DNA from: Oscillospiraceae bacterium
Lineage (GTDB): Bacteria; Bacillota; Clostridia; Oscillospirales; Ruminococcaceae
Direction: 5' to 3'
Assembly (NCBI GenBank): GCA_017460955.1
Contig: JAFTZY010000020.1
Location: forward strand, 1-42,140
DNA length: 42,140 nucleotides
Of the stretch, positions 28,093 to 36,583 are shown piece after piece; position 1 is the stretch's first letter, and every line of letters begins with the position of its first letter. A program made the translations under genes and the position numbers. A model generated the notes under the pieces. It made no database searches and was not told the DNA's origin. It worked only from the letters and a program-made list of their open reading frames with translations.

Positions 28093-29043
28093 TCAGCCCT
28101 GCTTCATCATGTACTTGATATGCTCGATGGCATTCTCGGCATACTCCGTCACCTTCGGGGAGGTGCTGGCGGCGTGGGCCTTCTCATACCATTCGAGGGC
28201 CTTCTCCGGCTGCGGACGCATACCGCCGCTGCCCTTGAGATAGATATCGCCGATGGCCAGCTGCGAGAGCACCAGTCCTCTGTCGGAGGCCTCGGTGTGC
28301 CATGCAACGGCTCTGGTCGGATCCTGCGGGAAGGGATAGGTCCCCTTCTCGTAGCTGTCGGCTACCTGGAACATGACATGCAGCAGCACCTCGCGCTCCT
28401 TCTGCTCAAGGGTCATGATCTGATCCTTGATCTCACGCAGGAAGCTGAACATGCTGATCATGTAGTTCTTGCTTCTGGGCTTGCCAAGGAAGGTCCAGCT
28501 GCCCATCTCATCCATCTCGGAGACCGTGAAGATCGCGTAGTCCACCAGATCGTCGAGCTTGTCGTCCTCCTTCGGCGTAGAGGCGGCCACGGCGGGCTTG
28601 GTGGCATCGTCACGCTTGCGGGCCTTCTCAATGCGGTCGTACAGCAGGTTCTCCTTGGCGTTGGAGATCTGCTCCATCAGATCCTTGTAGCGGGCCTGAC
28701 GGCGCTCGTCACCGCTGAAGCCGGCTCTGCGCTCCTGCATCAGGATGTAGTCCAGCATGTGGACACAGCGCTCCATCGGCTCGACCTCCTCCAGACGCGG
28801 TGCCATGCCGGCAATGCGCTCTGCAATGAGCTGGTAGAGGAACATGGCCTTCTCGGTGTGCTGGGTATGTACCTCGCTGTTGCCGAGCTTGCCCTGACGG
28901 AATTCCTCGTCCGCATACTCCTTGAGCTGCTCCACGTTCATTTTGTCCGTGCCCTCACGCCACTGGTGCGCACCGCAGTTGGTGCAGCTGACCGCATTGC
29001 CGTGGAGCTTCTTGCCGCAATTATAACAAACCTTCGCTGCCAT
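28093..29043 (-). CDS. Zinc-ribbon protein with Sel1-like (TPR) C-terminal region
   Basis: The 316-residue soluble protein starts with a two-CxxC zinc ribbon (Cys6, Cys9, Cys20, Cys23; VCYNCGKKL, SCTNCG). A long helical middle part follows, then Sel1-like repeats near residues 235-300 (DPTRAVAWHTEASDRGLVLSQLAIGDIYLKGS, split here as DPTRAVAWHTEASDRG and LSQLAIGDIYLKG; then KALEWYEKAHAAS). This points to a cytoplasmic protein-protein interaction role; I do not recognise a specific family. ATG 29043 follows AGAAGGAG. It is monocistronic with its own promoter. Confidence 0.8.
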   Translation of the reverse strand: MAAKVCYNCGKKLHGNAVSCTNCGAHQWREGTDKMNVEQLKEYADEEFRQGKLGNSEVHTQHTEKAMFLYQLIAERIAGMAPRLEEVEPMERCVHMLDYILMQERRAGFSGDERRQARYKDLMEQISNAKENLLYDRIEKARKRDDATKPAVAASTPKEDDKLDDLVDYAIFTVSEMDEMGSWTFLGKPRSKNYMISMFSFLREIKDQIMTLEQKEREVLLHVMFQVADSYEKGTYPFPQDPTRAVAWHTEASDRGLVLSQLAIGDIYLKGSGGMRPQPEKALEWYEKAHAASTSPKVTEYAENAIEHIKYMMKQG

Positions 29044-29107
29044 AGTGTTTTAACTCCTTCTGTTCCGATGCCGCAGCGTCTGCCGCATCTGCATTTTATC
29101 AGCTTCT

Positions 29108-29136
29108 ATTATACCACAAGTTCCGAAAAACTGCAA
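29108..29136 (-). promoter_or_regulatory. Promoter of the zinc-ribbon/Sel1 gene
   Basis: On the minus strand, TTGCAG (29131-29136) and TATAAT (29108-29113) are 17 bp apart with TGG before the -10. Confidence 0.85.
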
Positions 29137-29208
29137 TAGTTTTCGTACATTTTGTTTAATTTCACCAAAGCACCCACACAGATTCCGGCATTTTGAACAA
29201 AGCCTGGC

Positions 29209-29237
29209 TTGACATTTTTAGACGGATGTGCTATGAT
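29209..29237 (+). promoter_or_regulatory. Promoter of the third LRR-dockerin gene
   Basis: TTGACA (29209-29214) and TATGAT (29232-29237) are 17 bp apart with TGC before the -10. Confidence 0.85.
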
Positions 29238-29279
29238 GAAAACGACGGGACCCCATGATGTTACTTAGGAGGCGTTTTT

Positions 29280-31364
29280 ATGAAATACCGCATTGCCGCC
29301 GCATTTACGGCATTATCCCTGCTGACGGGGACGGCAGCTGTGCCGGGACTGCTCCCGGAGCAGGCAGTCCGCACCGCCGCCGCAGACAGGGGCACCTACC
29401 TCTGGTTCACCTATTACGAGTCCGAGGGCGGGATCGTCATCAGCCGGTGTGACACATCCGCAACGGGCGTTGTGATCGTCCCGGAGGAGATCGACGGTCT
29501 GCCGGTGACACGGCTGTCGCCGGGTGCCTTTGCCGACTGCACGAGTATCCTCACCGTCATGCTCCCGGAGGGCCTGACGGAGATCACCGCCAAGACCTTC
29601 AGCAACTGCACACGTCTCGTCTCCGTGAACCTGCCCGACTCGCTCACCGCGATCGGCACGGAGGCCTTCCTTGGCTGCACGGCACTGTCCTCCCTGACAC
29701 TTCCCGGGAGCCTCACAAGCCTTGGACCGAACTGCTTTTCCGGCTGCACGGCACTGTCCTCCCTGGCGCTTCCCGGGAGCCTTACCAGTCTTGGAACGAG
29801 CTGCTTTACGGGGTGTACATCGCTCGGGGAATGCACCCTCCCCGACGGCATCACGCGGATCCCGAACGCCTGCTTCAAGGACTGCACGGGCCTTGGACAG
29901 GTCACCCTTCCGGCGGGCTGCACCGAGCTTGGCGGCTCTGCCTTCAGCGGCTGCGCGGAGCTGACGCAGATCTCCCTCCCCGACGGCATCACGCAGATAC
30001 CGGTCGCCTGCTTCGAGGGCTGCACGGGCCTCAAACAGATCACCCTTCCGGCGGGCTGCACGGGGATCGGCAGCTCTGCCTTTGAGGGCTGCACGGGCCT
30101 CACACAGATCACCCTTCCCGACAGCATCACCGAAATCGGCAGCGCTGCCTTCCAAGGCTGCACGGGCCTCACACAGATCACCCTCCCGGCGGGGATCACC
30201 GGGATCGAAGCCGATACCTTTTCCGGCTGCAAGGGGCTCACACAGATCCGCATCCCGGAGAGCGTGACCGTCATCGGTACCGGTGCCTTTGAGCACTGTG
30301 AGGCGCTCACGGAGGTCACACTGCCGGAGGGGCTGACGGAGATCGGGCCGTATGCGTTCGGCGATTGCAGCAGCCTCACGTCGCTCACGGTCCCGGAGAC
30401 CGTCACGTCCATCCGGGAGCAGGCATTCCGTTACTGCACTGCCCTGCAGCTTGTGACGATCCTCGCTCCCGGCTGCACCATCGACAGTGCCTCGGATACA
30501 ATCCCGTGCGGCATCTGCGGGTATATCGGCTCCACGGCGCATAGCTATGCCACCAAAAACGGCCGACCCTTCCATGATCTGGAGGACCGGGGATGCAGAG
30601 AGCTGATCGCAAGCGGCACCTCCGGGACTGTCACCTGGCGGCTCTACGGGGACGGTGAGGAGGACTGCGAGCTGCGCATCGGCGGCAGCGGCGCCCTGAC
30701 CTCGGACAGCATATGGAAGTCCTACAAGAGCCGGATCACCCGCATCACGGTCCAGGACGGGATCACGTCGATCGGGGACAATGTGTTCCGGGAGTATGGA
30801 CCGCTGACCCATGTGACGATCGCCGGGAGCGTCAAGGAGATCGGACAGTATGCCTTCGGCGAAGCGCAGATCGGTGCGCTGCATCTTGGCAGCGGCGTGG
30901 AAACGCTGGGAATGTACAGCTTCGGAAACGTACAGGCGGAGGACATTGTCCTGCCAGCAAGCGTGCATTGGGTGAATCAGAAGGCGCTGTCGTTTTTTTG
31001 GGATGCCAAGCGTGTGCTGTTCCTGAATCCCAAATGCACTGTCAGCTGCTACGGTACGCCGCCGATCGGTGCCTATCCGGACGGCTACCCCGGGTGCAAC
31101 GGCGGACCGGTCGTGTACGGATATGCGGGCTCCTATGCGGAATCCTTTGCCTATGAATTTCTCTATCGTTTCCAGCCGGTCACGCAGGGGGATGTGGACC
31201 TGAGCGGGGAAACGGGCGTGCTGGATGCCGTGGCACTGCAAAAGCACCTTGTCCGGGAGAAGTCCCTGGACACCCTCGGTGCCGCCATGGCGGATCTGAA
31301 CGGTAACGACACGGTGGATGTGACGGACCTTGTCCTGCTCAAACAACTGCTGACGCAAAAGTGA
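29280..31364 (+). CDS. Secreted BspA-type LRR protein with C-terminal dockerin
   Basis: The 694-residue product has a signal peptide (about 1-36) and many LRR_5 repeats from about residue 50 to 425, several nearly identical (GCTGLTQITLP units of 23 residues). A spacer domain (SGTVTWRLYGDGEEDCELRI near 440) leads into further degenerate LRRs to about 600. A divergent dockerin closes the protein (about 632-694; GDVDLSGETGVLDAVALQKHL and ADLNGNDTVDVTDLVLLKQLL). This dockerin subtype differs from those of the other LRR proteins. ATG 29280 is 7 nt after AGGAGG. BspA-type LRRs usually bind proteins or surfaces; the ligand here is unknown. Confidence 0.88.
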   Translation: MKYRIAAAFTALSLLTGTAAVPGLLPEQAVRTAAADRGTYLWFTYYESEGGIVISRCDTSATGVVIVPEEIDGLPVTRLSPGAFADCTSILTVMLPEGLTEITAKTFSNCTRLVSVNLPDSLTAIGTEAFLGCTALSSLTLPGSLTSLGPNCFSGCTALSSLALPGSLTSLGTSCFTGCTSLGECTLPDGITRIPNACFKDCTGLGQVTLPAGCTELGGSAFSGCAELTQISLPDGITQIPVACFEGCTGLKQITLPAGCTGIGSSAFEGCTGLTQITLPDSITEIGSAAFQGCTGLTQITLPAGITGIEADTFSGCKGLTQIRIPESVTVIGTGAFEHCEALTEVTLPEGLTEIGPYAFGDCSSLTSLTVPETVTSIREQAFRYCTALQLVTILAPGCTIDSASDTIPCGICGYIGSTAHSYATKNGRPFHDLEDRGCRELIASGTSGTVTWRLYGDGEEDCELRIGGSGALTSDSIWKSYKSRITRITVQDGITSIGDNVFREYGPLTHVTIAGSVKEIGQYAFGEAQIGALHLGSGVETLGMYSFGNVQAEDIVLPASVHWVNQKALSFFWDAKRVLFLNPKCTVSCYGTPPIGAYPDGYPGCNGGPVVYGYAGSYAESFAYEFLYRFQPVTQGDVDLSGETGVLDAVALQKHLVREKSLDTLGAAMADLNGNDTVDVTDLVLLKQLLTQK

Positions 31365-31378
31365 GCAAAAGCTTTCAA

Positions 31379-31417
31379 GAGGGCTCCCGCCTAAAAAAAC
31401 AGCGGGAGCCCTTATTT
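31379..31417. terminator. Bidirectional terminator between the LRR-dockerin gene and the germination operon
   Basis: An 11-bp stem (AGGGCTCCCGC with GCGGGAGCCCT) with an A-rich loop is followed by TATTTTATTT on the plus strand. Confidence 0.8.
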
Positions 31418-33261
31418 TATTTCTCCACCTGCGCCATGACCCGCACCCGTGCCGGGTATACCCCGTCCATGGCATACAGCATCCCGGTCACATCCGCATG
31501 CACGGCGGTCATCTCTTTGAGCGCAGCAAGGCATTCCGCACGGATGCGACGCTGCAGGATCCGCCTCTGGGCAGCGGTGGCCTGCGGTGCGTGAACGCTC
31601 ACCGTATACAGCAGCGTCCCCTCCGGCTGCACCGTGCGAAAGCGCCGTATGCGCCCGATTTGTACCGCCGCCGGTCCCTGCGCCGTTTCAAGCGGGAGCG
31701 TGATGCCGCCGGATGCGTGCCGCAGCCAGTACATCCCCCGCGCCGCCGCCGGGGACAGCGGTGTGCAGGTCCCGTCCGTCCCGAGCAGCACGAGCCCCAC
31801 ACCCTCCGGTGTGAGCGTCGGCACGAGCGCCTGCCCGGCCCCCGCCCATTCCTCAAGCACCGTCGCAAGCTCCGTGCGGCACAGAAGTCCCGTCTCTTCC
31901 GCCATGCGCAGCGTGTGGACCGTCGGCTCGCCCGCCGGCAATCCCTCCTGCGGTGCGGGAAGATAGAGCACCTTGCATGCAGGGGACAGCCCCTGCCCGA
32001 ACAAGAGCGCCTGCGCTGTGTCCGCCGTGCAGGTCCCGTCCAGACACAAAAGCTCCGTGTGGCCGATGAAGACCCTGCCTCCCGCCTGGAGCTGCGCCTC
32101 TCCGAGGACCTCCTCGAGACTGCGCCCCTGCACCGGTGCGCGGGCCTCCTCCCCGAAGGGCTGCACTGTCAGCGTGAGCACGCTGTCCTGCGAGAGGGAG
32201 AGTACCTGCGTGTAGGTCCGGTCCGCGACCGACTGTGAGGCGCATCCGGTCAGGAGCAGCGGACACAGAAGCAGTGCCGCAAGATGCACACGCCTGCGTT
32301 TCCGGATGAGGAGCCACAGCGGCAGGAGGACGGCCGTGACAAAGCACAGCACGCTCCCCGCAAGCCGCAGCACCCCCTGCGGGATCAGCCACGCCGCCAG
32401 GAGCATGGCACCGAGCGAGAGCACCGGAGCGCCCGGCAGAGACGGATGACGCCGCTGCACGAGACTTGCCGCCAGGATGGTCTGGAGCGTGATGTGCATC
32501 ACACACAGCATCACGAAGAGCAGCGTGTACAGCGCATCTGCACGCTGTCCCTGCAGGGGCTGGGAAAGGGCGGTCAGCGTGAACCACGGATACCCCGTCA
32601 TGGTGCTGAGCCTGCCGCAGACGGTCAGGCTGAGAAACAGCACCCCCATGCAGAACAGCGCCTTGCCCAGCAGCGCCCGGAGAACGGCCCTGCCGCCGCC
32701 ATGGCGCACCTCCCCGAGGAGGACCCACGCCGCGCCGAGCTCCCCGCAGGCGGTCAGATAGTGGAAAAAGCCCTGCCCGATCCCGCGCCCGGCACCCGTG
32801 AGCCGTCCGGGATCCACCCGGCGCCAGGCACCGAGCACCAGCACGCCCAGGGAGACAAGCAGCAGTCCGAGGAGGAGGGGCGCTGCGCGGGCGGCGCTTC
32901 TGAGGCCCGCGATCCCCGTGTACAGGCAGGTCAGGACGATCAGCACCGCCGCCGTCATCCGGCCCGAGACGGGCAGGAGCTGATGGGGCATGACCTCCCA
33001 CAGCTCCGTCATTCCCAGCGCCCCCCACAGGAGAAAGAAGAGGATGCTTAGAGCGGACGGGAGGGGATGGCGCAGTGTATAGAGCGTGATGCCGTTTTTG
33101 GCAAGCACGAGCATCGGGAGCGTAAGGACCAGCTCGAGCAGGCAGGCACCGGCCGTGCCGGAGAGCTGCCCCGCGCCCCGTGCCGCCGGCAGGCAGATGA
33201 CCTGCCAGATCCCCGAGAGCAGCAGGAGGGAGGTGAGCTGACTGCTATGCATTCGGTTCAT
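31417..33261 (-). CDS. GerAB-GerAC fusion: germinant receptor permease plus lipoprotein-like subunit
   Basis: The 614-residue frame encodes two germinant receptor subunits without a stop between. Residues 1 to about 330 are a ten-helix GerAB-type permease (APC superfamily; SSQLTSLLLLSGIWQVICLP at the start). After a basic loop (RKRRR) comes a hydrophobic segment ending in a lipobox-like LLLTGC, then a GerAC-type C-terminal domain (VADRTYTQVLSLSQDS ... GRVFIGHTELLCLDG). In most spore formers these are separate genes. A GTG at the junction (RRR-GTG-HLAALL) could start a free GerAC, but it lacks a good ribosome site. ATG 33261 follows GGAGG and overlaps gerAA by 17 nt. Confidence 0.85.
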   Translation of the reverse strand: MNRMHSSQLTSLLLLSGIWQVICLPAARGAGQLSGTAGACLLELVLTLPMLVLAKNGITLYTLRHPLPSALSILFFLLWGALGMTELWEVMPHQLLPVSGRMTAAVLIVLTCLYTGIAGLRSAARAAPLLLGLLLVSLGVLVLGAWRRVDPGRLTGAGRGIGQGFFHYLTACGELGAAWVLLGEVRHGGGRAVLRALLGKALFCMGVLFLSLTVCGRLSTMTGYPWFTLTALSQPLQGQRADALYTLLFVMLCVMHITLQTILAASLVQRRHPSLPGAPVLSLGAMLLAAWLIPQGVLRLAGSVLCFVTAVLLPLWLLIRKRRRVHLAALLLCPLLLTGCASQSVADRTYTQVLSLSQDSVLTLTVQPFGEEARAPVQGRSLEEVLGEAQLQAGGRVFIGHTELLCLDGTCTADTAQALLFGQGLSPACKVLYLPAPQEGLPAGEPTVHTLRMAEETGLLCRTELATVLEEWAGAGQALVPTLTPEGVGLVLLGTDGTCTPLSPAAARGMYWLRHASGGITLPLETAQGPAAVQIGRIRRFRTVQPEGTLLYTVSVHAPQATAAQRRILQRRIRAECLAALKEMTAVHADVTGMLYAMDGVYPARVRVMAQVEK

Positions 33262-34702
33262 GGTATTCCTCCACAGTGAAATTGCCCGAGCGCATCCGGC
33301 GGAAGCCCACCCGTGTTGCCACGTCGCGCATCGAGCGCAGCCGGAACGGGGAGAGCGGTGCCGTGGCCGGGTAGCCGTAGCCCTGCGCACTGCACAGGTT
33401 GCACAGCACTGCCATGCCGGCAAGGCCGATGCCGAACAGTCCCCACAGCGCACCCGCGGCCAGAAAGCACAGCCGCAGCAGGGTGACGACGGGTCCGAGC
33501 TCCGGGACGATGTAGCCGGCGATCACGGAGACGGCGGCCATGGTCAGCATCGGTGTGCTCACCAGTCCCGAGGAGACGGCTGCATCCCCCACGATGAGCC
33601 CGCCCACGATGCTCACCGCACCGCCCACGGACCGCGGCAGGCGCAGCCCCGCCTCCCGGATGATCTCATAGGTCAGCAGCACCCCGGCTGCCTCCGCGGG
33701 GAGGGAGAGGGGCGCGTCCGCCTCGGCACGGGTGAGGATCATCACAAGCGTGCTGTTGAGGAGCTCCGGATGGTGCAGGCATACCGCCGTGTACACCGCC
33801 GGCAGCAGGAGTGCGAGCAGGAAGGCGGCATACCGCAGGTAGCGGATGAGCACGGCATAGTACGGCCGGAAGCTGTAATCGTCCATTGCCTGGAAGTTCT
33901 CGACAAAGAGCTTCGGGACGACCAGGGCATAGGGGGAGCCGTCCACAAGGACCGCCACGCGCCCCTCCAGGAGCTTCGAGCACAGCACGTCCGGACGCTG
34001 GGTCTGGCTGACGGTGTCAAAGAGCGTGCGCCGGTCCTCCTGCAAAAAGGGCTGGAGGTAGCCGGGGGAGAGCACCGTGTCAAGGCCCGTTCGCTCCAGG
34101 GCCAGACGGATCCGGCGGAGCAGTGCGGGATCGGCACGGTCCGAGAGATAGCACAGGCACACGTCCGTCCTTGAGAGCGCCCCGCACGGGAGGAGCTCGA
34201 AATGCAGCAGGGGCGTTTTCATGCGCCGGCGCAGCAGGGACATGTTCGTGCGCACCGCCTCCGTGAAGCCCTCGTGGGCCCCCAGGAGATTGGCCTCGCC
34301 CGAGGGGTCCTCCACGCCCCGCTTGTCATACCCCTGCGCCCCGAAGCCCAGCACCTGCGTCTGCCCGTCGATCGCCAGCAGTGCAAAGCCTGCGTACAAA
34401 AGCCGGAACAGCTCGTCATAGCGGTACACCACGGGCCGGTCCGCGGACAGGAGCATGTGGCGGCGGATGTGCTGTGTAAGCAGACGGCCGTCGGGCATCA
34501 CCGGGACATGCATGAGGGGGGTCAGGAGCATCTGCGTGAGCAGCTCCTGCGAGACCATGCCCTCGCAGCATATAAGCGCACAGTCGATGCCGCCGCAGAC
34601 AAAGCGGTTGACAAGGACATCGGCGCTGCCCTGTGTGATCTGCCCAAGGTCCGCCAGCAGCTGCGCCAGTGCGTCCGGGATCGGTTTGTGCAGGTCCGTC
34701 AT
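33245..34702 (-). CDS. gerAA: Spore germinant receptor subunit A (GerAA/GerKA family)
   Basis: The 485-residue inner-membrane protein of spores has a soluble N-terminal domain (VNRFVCGGIDCALICCEGMV; LLEGRVAVLVDGSPYALVVP) and about five C-terminal membrane helices with the family motifs DDYSFRPYYAVLIRYLRY, AGLRLPRSVGGAVSIVGGLIVGDAAV (split here: RLPRSVGGAVSIVGG and LIVGDAAVSSGLVS) and RDVATRVGFRRMRSG. ATG 34702 follows AGGGAGGCG. It is the first gene of the operon with the GerAB-GerAC fusion. The upstream sequence fits a sigma-G promoter, the expected forespore control of germinant receptors. Confidence 0.93.
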   Translation of the reverse strand: MTDLHKPIPDALAQLLADLGQITQGSADVLVNRFVCGGIDCALICCEGMVSQELLTQMLLTPLMHVPVMPDGRLLTQHIRRHMLLSADRPVVYRYDELFRLLYAGFALLAIDGQTQVLGFGAQGYDKRGVEDPSGEANLLGAHEGFTEAVRTNMSLLRRRMKTPLLHFELLPCGALSRTDVCLCYLSDRADPALLRRIRLALERTGLDTVLSPGYLQPFLQEDRRTLFDTVSQTQRPDVLCSKLLEGRVAVLVDGSPYALVVPKLFVENFQAMDDYSFRPYYAVLIRYLRYAAFLLALLLPAVYTAVCLHHPELLNSTLVMILTRAEADAPLSLPAEAAGVLLTYEIIREAGLRLPRSVGGAVSIVGGLIVGDAAVSSGLVSTPMLTMAAVSVIAGYIVPELGPVVTLLRLCFLAAGALWGLFGIGLAGMAVLCNLCSAQGYGYPATAPLSPFRLRSMRDVATRVGFRRMRSGNFTVEEYHEPNA

Positions 34703-34730
34703 CGGATCGCCTCCCTTCGCGTTTCCCTCC

Positions 34731-34759
34731 TATCATGCCCCCAAAGCGGCGGGTTATTC
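34731..34759 (-). promoter_or_regulatory. Sigma-G-like promoter of the gerA operon
   Basis: On the minus strand, GAATA (34755-34759), 17 bp, CATGATA (34731-34737) fits the sigma-G pattern GHATR-N17/18-CATNHTA. Confidence 0.6.
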
Positions 34760-34810
34760 CGGGAAAAAGACAGAATCACCGGATTTTTTGACGGTTTTGC
34801 GGAGAACCCA

Positions 34811-34839
34811 TTGCAATTTGCAGACGGATATGGTATACT
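34811..34839 (+). promoter_or_regulatory. Promoter of the CapA-like gene
   Basis: TTGCAA (34811-34816) and TATACT (34834-34839) are 17 bp apart with TGG before the -10. Confidence 0.85.
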
Positions 34840-34889
34840 AAAAATAGATAGAATGAAGGTACCGCCGCAGAGAAAGAAAGGAACACATT

Positions 34890-36122
34890 ATGAAAAGCAG
34901 GAACTGCCTTCCCCTTGTCCTTGCAGCGCTCATGGCGCTGTCAGGTGCAGGGTGTGAGCGCATCGAGCGGAGCGATCCGCACTACATCGTCCCCACCGAG
35001 CCCGCCCCGACCGAGGCGCCCACCGAGGAGGAAACACAGCCTCCGGAGCCCGAGCGCGTGCGGTTTCTGGCCGTCGGGGACAACCTCATCCATTCGTGCA
35101 TCTACCGCACGGCAGCCGAGCATGCGGGGGACGGGCAGAGCTACGATTTTTCCTACTGCTATGAGAACGTGGCCAACCTCGTGGGCGGCGCGGACTTAGC
35201 CTTTATCAACCAGGAGACCGTCATCGCCGAGGGCTTTGAGGTGTCCGGCTCGAACCTGAATTTCAACTCGCCCCCGGAGCTCGGGGAGACCCTCGTGGAG
35301 ACGGGCTTTGACATCATCAACCTTGCCAACAACCACATTCTTGACAAGGGCATGGAGGGCCTGAGCGCCGATCTTGATTACTGGGACAGCCAGGTCGAGG
35401 CCCATCCCGGACTCATCGTCGAGGGCGTGTACCGGGACAGCCAGGACATGGAGAGCTACCGCATCGCCGAGGTCGGGGACATGCGCATCGGCGTGCTCGG
35501 GTACACCGAGCATACCAACGGCTACAAGCTCTACGGCGACACGGAGCTCGAGATCCCGTACACCTCCGACCGGGCGCTGATGGAGCGGCAGATCCGGGCA
35601 CTCGATGAGCAGGCCGACTGCGTGATCGTGTCCATGCACTGGGGCGTGGAGGATACGCATGTGGTGACCGATGAGGTCCGCTCGCTTGCACAGGATCTGG
35701 TCGAGTGGGGCGCCGATGTCGTGGTCGGGACGGGCCCCCATACCCTGCAAACAATGGAGTATCTGACCCGTTCGGACGGGACGCAGGGGTTCGTGTTCTA
35801 CTCGCTCGGGAATTTCATTTCCGGACAGACGGATAATTTCAACATGGTCGGCGGGATGGGACAGCTTGACATCGTCCGGGACAGCGACGGGAATGTCACC
35901 ATCGAGGACGTGCAGCTTCTGCCCCTCATCACGCATTATGAGACGGGGAGTCTGAACAATGTCCGGGTGTATCCTTATTATATGTACACCGATGACCTTG
36001 TCGCCGCCCACGGGATCCCCTATTCCCCCATGGGCACCGCCAAGAGCTGGAGCTGGGATGTCATCAACGGCATCATCGAAAACAACGTCCCCGAACAGTT
36101 CCGGCAGCTTGAGGAAAAATGA
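34890..36122 (+). CDS. CapA-family lipoprotein (PGA_cap metallophosphatase-like)
   Basis: The 410-residue product begins with a lipoprotein signal ending LSGAGC (Cys22), a PTEAPTEEE linker, then a CapA/PgsA-type domain from about residue 55. The domain shows FLAVGDNLIHS, FINQETVIA, LANNHILDKGM, VSMHWGVE and VVVGTGPHTLQ, in the order of the calcineurin-like metal-binding motifs. CapA proteins are needed for poly-gamma-glutamate capsule export or handling in Bacillus, but many homologues lack the other cap genes, as here. ATG 34890 follows AAAGGA. The PTEAPTE linker is in the same style as the cellulosomal linkers nearby. Confidence 0.9.
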   Translation: MKSRNCLPLVLAALMALSGAGCERIERSDPHYIVPTEPAPTEAPTEEETQPPEPERVRFLAVGDNLIHSCIYRTAAEHAGDGQSYDFSYCYENVANLVGGADLAFINQETVIAEGFEVSGSNLNFNSPPELGETLVETGFDIINLANNHILDKGMEGLSADLDYWDSQVEAHPGLIVEGVYRDSQDMESYRIAEVGDMRIGVLGYTEHTNGYKLYGDTELEIPYTSDRALMERQIRALDEQADCVIVSMHWGVEDTHVVTDEVRSLAQDLVEWGADVVVGTGPHTLQTMEYLTRSDGTQGFVFYSLGNFISGQTDNFNMVGGMGQLDIVRDSDGNVTIEDVQLLPLITHYETGSLNNVRVYPYYMYTDDLVAAHGIPYSPMGTAKSWSWDVINGIIENNVPEQFRQLEEK

Positions 36123-36232
36123 CCGTATGTCAGGAAAAACCTGAAACCTCCCTTAAAAAATCCCGCAGTTTGTGGAATGGTCCTAAATGCGGACCGGATA
36201 TTTGTATAAAGTGATGATTTTTCAAAAAAGTA

Positions 36233-36261
36233 TTTACTTTTTTTAGTTGCTGATATATAAT
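36233..36261 (+). promoter_or_regulatory. Upstream promoter of the scaffoldin leader region
   Basis: TTTACT (36233-36238) and TATAAT (36256-36261) are 17 bp apart. Predicted start near 36268. Confidence 0.6.
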
Positions 36262-36267
36262 AAAAAG

Positions 36268-36323
36268 TGTCGGGTGAGCAGGAGTGCCCTCGGCGAATGT
36301 GCTTATCGAACAGCCGATTTTTT
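36268..36323 (+). ncRNA. Candidate small RNA or attenuated leader upstream of the scaffoldins
   Basis: Between the promoter at 36233-36261 and a T6 run at 36318-36323 lies a 56-nt sequence. Its 3' half folds as TCGGC (36290-36294) with GCCGA (36313-36317), extended inside by TGT with ACA after a bulge, and followed directly by TTTTTT. This has the form of a short terminated transcript. No known RNA family was recognised. Confidence 0.4.
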
Positions 36324-36417
36324 GTGGAATATTGACAAAAAATTATCGTGCTTTGTGTGTATTGCCTAAAAACAGGTACTACTTTTCTACGTATTGCACA
36401 AATTGTCCGAAATTCTC

Positions 36418-36446
36418 TTGACTTATGTGATATTTTGTCCTATAAT
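36418..36446 (+). promoter_or_regulatory. Promoter of the scaffoldin cluster
   Basis: TTGACT (36418-36423) and TATAAT (36441-36446) are 17 bp apart; the leader to the first ATG is about 130 nt. The whole spacer 36123-36583 is AT-rich compared with the rest of the window. Confidence 0.85.
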
Positions 36447-36583
36447 AACAGTAAGTAGATATAGGGTAAGTCATGCCATTCCCCTGTAAAACTACTGTGT
36501 TATTTGAGGAATGCGCGCAAAATATTCCTTGTGCGCATACTCGCAAATCTCTGTATTTTCATTATTATGAAGGAGGAAAGAAG

